7,216 nucleotides of DNA from JAGMCJ01 sp046761005 (lineage in GTDB: Archaea; Thermoplasmatota; Thermoplasmata; RBG-16-68-12; JAGMCJ01): positions 1 through 7,216 of the forward strand of contig JBHIFI010000077.1 of assembly GCA_046761005.1 (NCBI GenBank). Reading direction: 5' to 3'. The notes under the pieces are model-generated. The model was given only the letters and a program-made list of their open reading frames with translations. It had not been told where the DNA came from and ran no database searches. Of this stretch, positions 1 through 6,149 are shown in pieces. The position numbers and the translations under genes are program-made. The stretch's first letter is position 1. Each line of letters begins with the position of its first letter.

Positions 1-215
1 TTCTCGACGAAAAGAAGGAGGTTATCTACATCGCAGGATCTCAGAACATGAGGGCGACTTTGGCGGAAGAGCTTCAGACGAAGGAGGATGCCAAGTTCTT
101 CACCTTCGAAGAGGACAGGATGTACACGAAGCGGGAGAGCGAGCTGATACAGCAGTTCCTCCAAAAGCAGGGCACCATGCCGAAATACAACGATGAACTC
201 GAGGACCTTTTTTAG
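1..215 (+). CDS. 3' end of an unidentified protein (5'-truncated)
   Basis: An open frame enters from the left edge (first full codon at base 3) and stops at TAG 213-215, giving the last 70 residues of a protein. The segment has a short beta-like stretch (EVIYIAGSQN), a charged region rich in Lys/Glu, a helical part with QQFLQKQG, and a very acidic C-terminal tail ending DELEDLF. Codon use is GC-rich like the metabolic genes further right. No catalytic motif is visible and I do not recognise the family. The acidic tail ending in bulky hydrophobics could be a protein-interaction tail, but that is only a guess. The downstream phosphatase frame opens inside its last 23 bases if the first ATG is used, so the two may be cotranscribed. 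Confidence 0.7.
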   Translation, partial: LDEKKEVIYIAGSQNMRATLAEELQTKEDAKFFTFEEDRMYTKRESELIQQFLQKQGTMPKYNDELEDLF

Positions 216-1194
216 AGAACGAAACCAAAAAGATAAGGAGCATCTACCTCTATCTCGCTGGGAAATGAATCCTGTTGATGAAGTTCTCTCGAGTCGAATA
301 GATGAAGTCCTAGAAGACCCGCATGAAGTAAAGAGACTTTCAGGTGAGGAGATTTACCTACTTCTCAAAGAGATGATATCCCTATTCGAAAAAGAGAAAA
401 TTCTTGTAAGACTAGCGGAGCCGCGTGCTTCTGTCTTCATCGGTGACACTCATGGGGATTTTGACTCCACCATCTCTGTCGTATCCAGAGAATTCCTTTC
501 CCTAAACAAGGATGAAAGACCCTATCTGATATTCCTTGGAGACTACGTAGACAGGGGCATGGAAGATGTCGCAAACTTCAATTTCGTTTCTATGCTGAAA
601 CTTCGTTTTCCGGAGCGAGTGGTCATGCTAAGAGGCAACCACGAGAGCGATGAGATGAATCGAAAATACGGTTTCTATAGCTTGGCGACAAGGGACCCCC
701 GGATATCGGAAGAGGGCTATAGGAAGTATCAGGATGTTTTTGGTCAGATGCCCCTAGCTGTCTTTCTTTCGTGGAACAAGGTGTTTGGCGTTCACGGGGG
801 TGTTCCCTTCGATCCTCGCCATAGCGGTCCCTATGCGCTAGAAGAGTTGGACGCTTTTGAAAAAGGAAGAGACATTGAAGAAATGCCTGAGGTAAGTTGC
901 CAAATACTTTATGGAGATCCTCGCGAGAATCTTTCACTGGATGAGGGTTATATGGTGAACTATTCTAGAGGTGTGGGGTATTTCTACGGTCGTCCGGTCT
1001 TTGAGGATTTTACAGAAAGAAACGATATCTCGTCAGTTATTCGAAGCCATCAGGTTTTCGAGGAGGGCCACAGGTACTTTTTCGATAACAGACTTCTGAG
1101 CATCTTCTCTGCAAGAAACTACTCAGGATATTTCATAGATGCGATGTTCGCGATGGTTGACTTAGATGGCAGAGTTGAACTCCTCCGTGTTTAG
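193..1194 (+). CDS. PPP-family (PP1/PP2A-like) serine/threonine protein phosphatase
   Basis: Probable cytosolic two-metal phosphoprotein phosphatase that removes phosphate from Ser/Thr. Nearly all PPP signature motifs are present in order: GDTHG (84-88, metal ligands D85 and H87), GDYVDRG (116-122, D117), RGNHE (147-151, N149 and H150), HGG (201-203), RSHQ (284-287, usually RAHQ, metal ligand H286) and SARNYSG (306-312, usually SAPNYCG). No membrane segment or extra domain is seen. The longest frame starts at ATG 193 (333 aa), overlapping the previous gene by 23 bases. ATG 265 (309 aa) is an equally good start: it places GDTHG about 60 residues in, as in PP1, and removes a poorly structured lysine-rich head. 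Neither start has a clear ribosome site. Base composition is visibly more AT-rich than the neighbours, which suggests a separate origin. Family assignment is firm; the target and the start are not known. Confidence 0.93.
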   Translation: MNSRTFFRERNQKDKEHLPLSRWEMNPVDEVLSSRIDEVLEDPHEVKRLSGEEIYLLLKEMISLFEKEKILVRLAEPRASVFIGDTHGDFDSTISVVSREFLSLNKDERPYLIFLGDYVDRGMEDVANFNFVSMLKLRFPERVVMLRGNHESDEMNRKYGFYSLATRDPRISEEGYRKYQDVFGQMPLAVFLSWNKVFGVHGGVPFDPRHSGPYALEELDAFEKGRDIEEMPEVSCQILYGDPRENLSLDEGYMVNYSRGVGYFYGRPVFEDFTERNDISSVIRSHQVFEEGHRYFFDNRLLSIFSARNYSGYFIDAMFAMVDLDGRVELLRV

Positions 1195-1213
1195 CCAGTG
1201 GAATTAGGACATA

Positions 1214-1248
1214 ACTGATATAAAGAATTCTAGATATGGATCGCAAGG
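1214..1248 (+). promoter_or_regulatory. Archaeal TATA-type promoter for the 71-aa gene, probably leaderless
   Basis: The 54-base gap after the phosphatase holds a TATA-like element, gatataaag, at 1218-1226. About 25 bases downstream of its centre lies the ATG at 1249, the spacing expected if transcription begins at or just before the start codon. No Shine-Dalgarno sequence at a proper distance is present, which fits leaderless translation. The element is seen; the transcription start is inferred. Confidence 0.55.
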
Positions 1249-1464
1249 ATGACTCGGGAAGAGGAGCTCGCGAAGCAGGGCTGGGAGAAAAAATCCATAG
1301 TGTCAGAGCCCCGCTTAAGCGAAGCGGTGGAGATGTATGAGTCCCTCGGCCTCGAGGTGCGAGTGGAGCCCGTAGACCTCGAATCCATGGACGAGGAGTG
1401 CCGCGAGTGCTTCGAGCAGGACGACTGCAAGGTCATCTACACTCGACCGAAAAGAACCATTTAA
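1249..1464 (+). CDS. Small conserved-looking protein with clustered cysteines (71 aa)
   Basis: A 71-residue protein with no signal peptide or membrane segment. After a charged start (MTREEELAKQGWEKK) comes a helix (LSEAVEMYESLG), a beta strand (LEVRVEPV), and a cysteine region CREC (C51, C54) with C60 six residues on, followed by a second strand KVIYTRPK. The helix-strand-cysteine-strand order looks like a compact alpha/beta fold in which C51, C54 and C60 could bind zinc or iron, though three cysteines alone do not settle it. I do not recognise a named family, although the regular fold pattern and good codon use argue for a real gene. It lies between the phosphatase and the acyl-CoA ligase and has its own TATA-like element, so a link to ligase metabolism is possible but not shown. 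The start is chosen from the promoter spacing. Confidence 0.75.
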   Translation: MTREEELAKQGWEKKSIVSEPRLSEAVEMYESLGLEVRVEPVDLESMDEECRECFEQDDCKVIYTRPKRTI

Positions 1465-1505
1465 GAACCCTTATTGCCTTTCCCATTAGCCCGCCGGGAG
1501 GAAGG
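1458..1505 (+). promoter_or_regulatory. Weak TATA-like element and strong ribosome binding site for the acyl-CoA ligase
   Basis: The 43 bases between the small gene and the ligase contain gggaggaagg at 1496-1505, whose GGAGG core (1497-1501) lies 6 bases before ATG 1508 and fixes that start. Further up, atttaagaa (1459-1467), overlapping the end of the small gene, is a possible TATA box. It would put the transcription start near 1490 and give a short leader carrying the ribosome site. The ribosome site is clear; the promoter is tentative, and the ligase could also be read through from upstream. Confidence 0.5.
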
Positions 1506-1507
1506 AC

Positions 1508-3064
1508 ATGGCTTGGCTAGACATTGGCGAATCGCTGCGAGTCAACGCAGCCAAATTCCCTGACAAGATGGCCCTGAAGGACGAGAGGCGGTCGGTGACT
1601 TTTGATGAGCTGAATCGGCGGGTCAACAGACTGGCGAACGCTCTCTTGGGATTGGGCCTCAAGAAGGAGGACAAGCTCGGAGTCGTTTCTTACAACTGCA
1701 TAGAGTTCATGGAGATCTACCTCGCGGCAGCGAAGTCCGGTGTGATAGTCGTCCCGCTCAACTGGCGCCAGACCAGCAAGGCCTTCAAGTACATTCTCGA
1801 GAACTCCGACGCTTCGGCGGTAATCGTCCACTCGGAATTCGTGGACACCGTGAACGAGATAAGGGACGAGCTGTCCATTCCGCCCGAGAGGTTCATCTCG
1901 CTGAACGATGAACCCATTGAGAACTATCGAGACTTCGGGGAGCTGCTCAATAGCGGCAGTGAGGATGAGCCTGATGTGGAGATCAGAAATGAGGACACGT
2001 GGGTCATCCTCTACACCTCTGGAACGACCGGTGTCCCGAAGGGCGTCGTGCGGTCCCATGCATCATACATCTCCTTCTTCCTGATAAACGAGGTCGAATT
2101 CAGCTTCAAGCCCGACGACTATGGGCTGATCGTGATGCCCCTCTACCATGTGAACTCAACATTCTACTCGTTCGTCTTCACTTACATAGGCGCGAGCGTT
2201 TATGTCCAGAAGGAGAAGAGGTTCAATCCATCGGAGGTCTTGGACATCATAGACAGGGAGAAGATAACATTCACGTCCCTGATTCCGACGCACTACAACC
2301 TGATTCTCTCCCTGCCGGAGGGGGAGAAGGCGAAATATGACGTGTCCTCCATGAGGTCTATCCTATGCTCTTCGGCACCTGTGTGGAAGAAGACAAAGCT
2401 GGAGATAATGGAGTTCTTCAAGGGCGCGAAGCTATTCGAGGCCTATGGATCCACGGAAGCGGGCCTGGTGACCCTTCTGAGACCGGAGGACCAGATGAGG
2501 AAGCTAGGCTCAATCGGTCGGGAGTGCGTGGGCACAGATGTCATCAAGCTGCTGGACGATGAAGGGAACGATGTTCCTATCGGTGAAGTGGGAGAGCTCT
2601 ACTCGCGAGGTCCCATGATGTTCGACCACTACTACAAGCAACCCGAGAAGACGAAGAAGTCCTTCCGAGGGGACTACTTCAGCGCTGGAGACATGGCCCG
2701 CAAGGACGAGGACGGCTACTACACTCTCATCGACAGGAAGGACAACATGATAATAACGGGCGGGGAGCACGTATTCCCGTCCGAGGTGGAGGGCATGATT
2801 GGTGAGCACGATGCGGTCCGGGCGGTCGCAATAATCGGAGAACCGCACGTCAAATGGGGCGAGGCCGTCACGGCGGTCGTCGTGCTCAAGGATGGCAAAG
2901 AGTGCACAGAGGAAGAGATAATCGAGTTCTGTCGAGGTAGAATGGCCGCCTTCAAGAAGCCCAAGAAGGTGAGGTTCATCACGGAGGAGGAGATGCCTCG
3001 TACCCCGACTGGCAAGATCCTTCACCGAATCCTGAGAGAAAGGTTCTGCGAAGCCACAGAGTAG
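1508..3064 (+). CDS. AMP-forming acyl-CoA synthetase (acyl/aryl-CoA ligase)
   Basis: Activates a carboxylic acid to its CoA thioester through an acyl-adenylate (ANL superfamily), probably in the cytosol. The full-length 518-residue protein has the normal two-domain layout. Visible motifs are the phosphate loop YTSGTTGVPKG (169-179), the adenine-binding YGSTEAG (313-319), the ribose-binding Asp in AGD (393-395), the hinge DRKDN (409-413), GGEHVFPSEVE (418-428), and the C-terminal PRTPTGK (497-503) with adenylation lysine K503. Overall form is closest to medium/long-chain fatty acid or benzoate/cyclohexene-carboxylate ligases, and the substrate cannot be read from the sequence. The start is set by a strong GGAGG. 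The gene faces an operon for a benzoyl-CoA reductase/2-hydroxyacyl-CoA dehydratase-like enzyme, so it may supply that enzyme's CoA substrate. Its stop codon abuts the stop of the opposite-strand activator gene. Confidence 0.95.
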   Translation: MAWLDIGESLRVNAAKFPDKMALKDERRSVTFDELNRRVNRLANALLGLGLKKEDKLGVVSYNCIEFMEIYLAAAKSGVIVVPLNWRQTSKAFKYILENSDASAVIVHSEFVDTVNEIRDELSIPPERFISLNDEPIENYRDFGELLNSGSEDEPDVEIRNEDTWVILYTSGTTGVPKGVVRSHASYISFFLINEVEFSFKPDDYGLIVMPLYHVNSTFYSFVFTYIGASVYVQKEKRFNPSEVLDIIDREKITFTSLIPTHYNLILSLPEGEKAKYDVSSMRSILCSSAPVWKKTKLEIMEFFKGAKLFEAYGSTEAGLVTLLRPEDQMRKLGSIGRECVGTDVIKLLDDEGNDVPIGEVGELYSRGPMMFDHYYKQPEKTKKSFRGDYFSAGDMARKDEDGYYTLIDRKDNMIITGGEHVFPSEVEGMIGEHDAVRAVAIIGEPHVKWGEAVTAVVVLKDGKECTEEEIIEFCRGRMAAFKKPKKVRFITEEEMPRTPTGKILHRILRERFCEATE

Positions 3065-3068
3065 CTAC
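3061..3068. other. Zero-gap convergent gene junction
   Basis: The ligase stop TAG (3062-3064, +) is followed directly by the complement of the activator stop TAG (3065-3067, -), making the 8-base palindrome gtagctac. There is no intergenic DNA here, so any transcription terminator for either gene must lie inside the other gene's coding sequence. I see no hairpin or T-run on either side that would do this. Confidence 0.85.
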
Positions 3069-3828
3069 TTCATCGCATAGAGCGCTGCGCCGAATGCTCC
3101 TGTGAACTGCGGTTTTGGTGGTTTCAGCACCTCCCGCTCAAGTGCCGCCTCAAGAAGCTCGAAAAGTATCTCGTTGTGCGCAGCCACCCCGCCAGTTAGC
3201 ACGACATCGCTGACTAGCGGGTCCATCTCCTGGATCCTCTTGATGACTGAGCCGTATACCGCTCGAACAATGTCCTCCTGATTCTCGCCCTCACGAATCT
3301 TGGACAGAATCTCCGTGGCGGTGAAGACCGTGCAGTATGCGCCAATCTCGATCTCCCGCTTTGAGGAAAGAGCGATGCCGTTCATCTCCTCCATGGGTAC
3401 GTCGAGCCTGCGCGCAATCTCCTCAAGGAAGGCACCGGTTCCCGCCGCGCACTTCCTGTTCATCTTGAAGTCGATGATCTTGCCCTCCTCGTTCGTCCTC
3501 ATCACTTTCGTATCCTGACCGCCGATGTCCACTATCGTGAGAGCGCGAGGGAAGTAGTGATGGCATCCCTTGCTATGGCAACTTATCTCGGTCCTCATGG
3601 AATCCGCGAAGTTCACGTTCTTCCGTCCGAACCCAGTGGCGACGACGGTGACTCCATCTGACTCAACACACGCCGCCCTCAGGCTCTCGAAATAGACGTC
3701 CTCGGCCACTTTCCTGAGGTCCATTCCCGTTCTCCTGACCGCCGAGGAAACCTCGTTCTTATTCTCATCGATTATCATGCACTTAGTCGCAGAAGCACCG
3801 ACATCTATCCCCGCGAACGTGTCCTCAC
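3065..3828 (-). CDS. BcrA/BcrD/HgdC-type ATPase activator of the dehydratase, with an apparent 5' frameshift
   Basis: ASKHA-fold ATPase that carries a [4Fe-4S] cluster and drives an electron, at the cost of ATP, into a 2-hydroxyacyl-CoA dehydratase or benzoyl-CoA reductase. Numbered from the in-frame ATG at 3778 (237 aa), motifs are VVATGFGR (45-52), EISCHSKG (64-71), DIGGQDTK (84-91), KCAAGTG (109-115), CTVF (149-152) and LTGGVAAHN (194-202). C110 and C149 match the two cysteines that bridge the cluster between two monomers in this family. The ATG at 3778 cannot be the true start: the first nucleotide-binding motif, GIDVGASATK, is encoded just upstream at 3811-3782 in the same frame, where no ATG, GTG or TTG lies before a TAG at 3859. 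The expected start is GTG 3828, overlapping the dehydratase stop as GTGA and preceded by ggagg, but it is one base out of frame. With one base restored the protein would be 254 aa, normal for the family. Confidence 0.9.
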
Positions 3829-3840
3829 CTCTCCTCCAGC
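3825..3840 (-). promoter_or_regulatory. Coupled stop/start (GTGA) with ribosome binding site for the activator
   Basis: On the - strand the dehydratase ends in gag gag agg tga. The bases GTGA (3828-3825) combine a GTG start with that TGA stop, and ggaggag lies a few bases before it inside the dehydratase 3' end. This is the usual arrangement for translational coupling of two subunits of one complex and argues that GTG 3828 is, or was, the activator start. Confidence 0.6.
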
Positions 3841-5057
3841 TGCTCGACGAAGGCCTCTATGTTCGTGGTCGCCTGGTCGTCGGACCAGCACCTGAGGTCG
3901 TTGAGATCACCGTCTAGCGTCAGTACGGGTATTCCGTGATTTTCCATCAATCTCGTAGGCATCCCGTACCTCGCGTTGGAGTTGTTCGGGCACGTTCTTG
4001 CGTCGTGGAAAACAATGCCGTCAACCTTGAATTTCTTGATCATGTCGAGCAAGTACCTCTCCTTTGCAGGTTCAGACCTATTGACGAATACCTTCGTATA
4101 TGCAAGAGCCATACTCCTAATCGGGTCCGCAGGCGTCATATCATCGAATATCCAGCTGTTGCAGTATGTGGATGCGACAAGGCACGCCTTCAGTTCGAGG
4201 AACTGCTCCGATAGCTTCCTCAGTCGACCCCAGACAGGCATGCCCTCCCAGTACAGACGGAACCGCTCGTCATCCACCGCTGCGATTCCATTCTCGATTC
4301 TCTCATCCAGCTCGTCCTTGAGAACCTTGTAATAGTCGACCGCACATTGGTTCCCCCTCAGAATGACGATTGGCGCCATGTGAACGGTACCATCGAAGAA
4401 CGTGAGCGGGGAAGGAAGATGAGTGGCCGTGTCCAGAACGGCTTTCCAAAATTCGGTTGCCTCAAGCGAAAGCGAAACTGCCTCTTTCAGCTTCTCCTCG
4501 TCCAACTTCTCCCCCGTTATTTTCTCGAGGGAGGATACCATCTTATCGAACTGGCTGGCCACATCGTCGACATGCATTTCCTCCACCTCGTCAAGATACT
4601 TGGGAGGGTTAATGGTGAGGAGTGGGGCGTCGAAGTGACGCGAGTAGAAAGAAAACCACTCCATCAGGTCACGGCATTGATTCGTGTTTAGGGCAAGAAC
4701 ATCGGGCTTCGGGATCGAAGATACTCCATAGGCATCCTTTAGCGGTGTCTCGTTCCGAAGAAAGGCTCCGATGTCGCTGGTAAGGTATGAGCATATCTCG
4801 GGGGAGTATCCAGCCGCGTTGGCGACGGGTATGTAGTCATCGGCGGCCCTTCGGACACCGATCAGCGCAGAGTGATTTTCAGGAAAATACACCTTGTAGC
4901 CAAAGGCGACGAGCAGTTCAGCGGGGCCAACGCTGGAGCACCAAGCCACCTTTCCCCCATTACTAGCGGCAGAATCAAGGTCCTGATAATAATCCCTTAG
5001 TAGGTCCCGAAGCTGCTTCGACGCACGAATTTCCTTCCTCTTTGGTTTCCCGCTCAT
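3825..5057 (-). CDS. Benzoyl-CoA reductase / 2-hydroxyacyl-CoA dehydratase family catalytic subunit
   Basis: Oxygen-sensitive iron-sulfur subunit that takes electrons from the ATPase activator and acts on an acyl-CoA, either removing water from a 2-hydroxyacyl-CoA or reducing an aromatic ring. Family features (410 aa) are VAWCSSVGPAELL (37-49), YFPENH (57-62), SPEICSYLTSD (85-95), NTNQCRD (124-130), LYWEGMPVWGRLR (268-280), ASTYCNSW (295-302), DARTCPNNSNARYG (352-365) and GIPVLTLDGD (375-384). C40, C89 and C128 sit at positions typical of cluster ligands. The wording of the N-terminal half is closer to BcrB/BcrC/BzdN/BzdO than to HgdB as I recall them. Known enzymes use two related subunits, and only this one is present here. 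ATG 5057 follows the upstream stop by 16 bases, with a weak aaagga site. Operon with the reductase upstream and the activator downstream. Substrate undecided. Confidence 0.9.
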   Translation of the reverse strand: MSGKPKRKEIRASKQLRDLLRDYYQDLDSAASNGGKVAWCSSVGPAELLVAFGYKVYFPENHSALIGVRRAADDYIPVANAAGYSPEICSYLTSDIGAFLRNETPLKDAYGVSSIPKPDVLALNTNQCRDLMEWFSFYSRHFDAPLLTINPPKYLDEVEEMHVDDVASQFDKMVSSLEKITGEKLDEEKLKEAVSLSLEATEFWKAVLDTATHLPSPLTFFDGTVHMAPIVILRGNQCAVDYYKVLKDELDERIENGIAAVDDERFRLYWEGMPVWGRLRKLSEQFLELKACLVASTYCNSWIFDDMTPADPIRSMALAYTKVFVNRSEPAKERYLLDMIKKFKVDGIVFHDARTCPNNSNARYGMPTRLMENHGIPVLTLDGDLNDLRCWSDDQATTNIEAFVEQLEER

Positions 5058-5073
5058 CGAAAACTCAATCCTT

Positions 5074-6021
5074 TCAATTCATGTAGAGACTTTCCTTCGC
5101 CTTCAACAGGTTCACAACCGCGGAATTGTACGGTGTCTCGATGTTGTGCTTCTTCCCGTACTCCACTATCTTACCGTTGAGGAAGTCGATCTCAGTCGGC
5201 CTTTTGCATTCCACATCGATGAGTGTTGAGGGTTTGTGATGGCCTCCCTTTCTTAGGTAGTCCATGCAGAATTCGAAGAAGTCATCGGCGTACTTGTAGC
5301 CGGCGGCTTCCGCGACCGCAATTCCCTCCCTCACGAGGTTCTGCACGATATCATACGTCTCTGCAAGATCCATCGCCTGCCTCATTGTCTGCCCTGTCAC
5401 TGCGCAGAGCGAGCCTAATCCGCTGTTGAGTATCACTTTCTCCCAAACGTATTTGGTGATCTCAGAAGTGTACTCCGTATCCAGACCCGCCGATGACATA
5501 ATCTCAGCCACGCGCTTAGCGAAGTCCGCTCCATCCTCCGAAACCGCTCCAATGTAGTTGGGCTTGTTGAAGAAGGCCATCTTGACATGACCGTTTTCCA
5601 TGAGGTTTCCCGCATAGTTAACAACGACCCGGAGGGCATATTTCTCACCGAACGCATCTGCGATCATCCTCTCCGTATCCAGACCATTCTGGTAGCTAAT
5701 CACGAAGGTTCCTTGTTCGACCACTTGCCTCAATTCCTCGATCACCCTAGGAAGGACGCAAGCCTTCACAGCTGTGAAAACCGCATCGAACTTGCGGTCT
5801 TTCAGTTCAGAAACGCTGTAGCAGACGTCTGGAATGACGATCTTCATGTCCTCGAGTCCCGAAATCCTCAGCCCATCGCTCTTGATAACATCGAGATGAT
5901 CTGTCAGAATGTCAACGGGATACACTTCATTCCCGTCCTGCGCCAAATGAGCAGCAAGGATTCCCCCGACCGGTCCAACGCCTACGACGGCTACACGAAG
6001 CGGTTCTCCAGGAGAGCCCAT
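5074..6021 (-). CDS. Ketopantoate-reductase-family (PanE/ApbA) NAD(P)H-dependent 2-oxoacid reductase
   Basis: Predicted cytosolic reductase of 315 aa, the normal family length. It has an N-terminal Rossmann domain with VVGVGPVGG (12-20) and an acidic residue after the second strand (YPVD, D37), then a helical C-terminal domain. Family residues seen are K86 in TAVKA, QNG (111-113), K195 and N199 in WEKVILNSG (193-201, matching the catalytic Lys-x3-Asn), S265 in PSTLID, and E277 in TEID followed by NGKIVEYG. Classical enzymes reduce ketopantoate to pantoate for CoA synthesis. Its place as first gene of a dehydratase-activator operon suggests instead a 2-oxo acid to 2-hydroxy acid step; PanE-family members with such D-2-hydroxyacid dehydrogenase activity are known in lactococci. 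ATG 6021 is supported by aggggtga just upstream. Family firm, substrate inferred. Confidence 0.92.
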   Translation of the reverse strand: MGSPGEPLRVAVVGVGPVGGILAAHLAQDGNEVYPVDILTDHLDVIKSDGLRISGLEDMKIVIPDVCYSVSELKDRKFDAVFTAVKACVLPRVIEELRQVVEQGTFVISYQNGLDTERMIADAFGEKYALRVVVNYAGNLMENGHVKMAFFNKPNYIGAVSEDGADFAKRVAEIMSSAGLDTEYTSEITKYVWEKVILNSGLGSLCAVTGQTMRQAMDLAETYDIVQNLVREGIAVAEAAGYKYADDFFEFCMDYLRKGGHHKPSTLIDVECKRPTEIDFLNGKIVEYGKKHNIETPYNSAVVNLLKAKESLYMN

Positions 6022-6146
6022 GATTCACCCCTTGCGGTTGATAGAATGCCGATTCCATCAATAAGGTTTTCCCATTGCAGGCGGACTAAACGTTATTAGC
6101 GAGTGTTGCATCTACCAATCCACCTGAAAAGCCAGGAGGAGTATCA
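6022..6146. promoter_or_regulatory. Divergent promoter region between the reductase operon and the thiolase
   Basis: This 125-base gap is the only sizeable non-coding stretch and must carry control signals for both directions. On -, ccttattga (about 6066-6058) could be a TATA box giving a start near 6035, followed by the ribosome site aggggtga before ATG 6021. On +, an AT-rich block acgttatta (6090-6098) could serve the thiolase with a start near 6120. The same block read on - (taataac) could also act leftward. I see no clear operator palindrome. Shared control of both genes is inferred from the layout. Confidence 0.45.
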
Positions 6147-6149
6147 TTG
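6134..6149 (+). promoter_or_regulatory. Ribosome binding site that fixes the TTG start of the thiolase
   Basis: AGGAGG at 6134-6139 lies 7 bases before TTG 6147. No ATG or GTG is in frame near this position, and the encoded protein begins MRNVAVTAGG, the usual compact N-terminus of archaeal thiolases. This decides the start despite the rare codon. Confidence 0.75.

Noticed and set aside
1517..2059. Long antisense open frame (180 codons) opposite the ligase
   Set aside because: It lies fully inside the well-supported acyl-CoA ligase, shows no domain motif and has no promoter or ribosome site; it follows from GC-rich codon structure.
2510..3025. Antisense open frame (171 codons) opposite the ligase 3' half
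   Set aside because: Low-complexity Leu/Val/His-rich translation opposite conserved ligase motifs; a shadow frame.
3825..3830. Programmed +1 frameshift at AGG-TGA making a dehydratase-activator fusion
   Set aside because: The frames do allow it, and a stop codon after a rare Arg codon is suggestive, but the GTGA overlap with its own ribosome site better fits separate proteins with a one-base loss. Kept only as an alternative in the findings.
5587..6099. Open frame of 170 codons on + opposite the reductase
   Set aside because: Covers the Rossmann domain coding region of the clearly real reductase and continues into the divergent promoter; no recognisable protein features.
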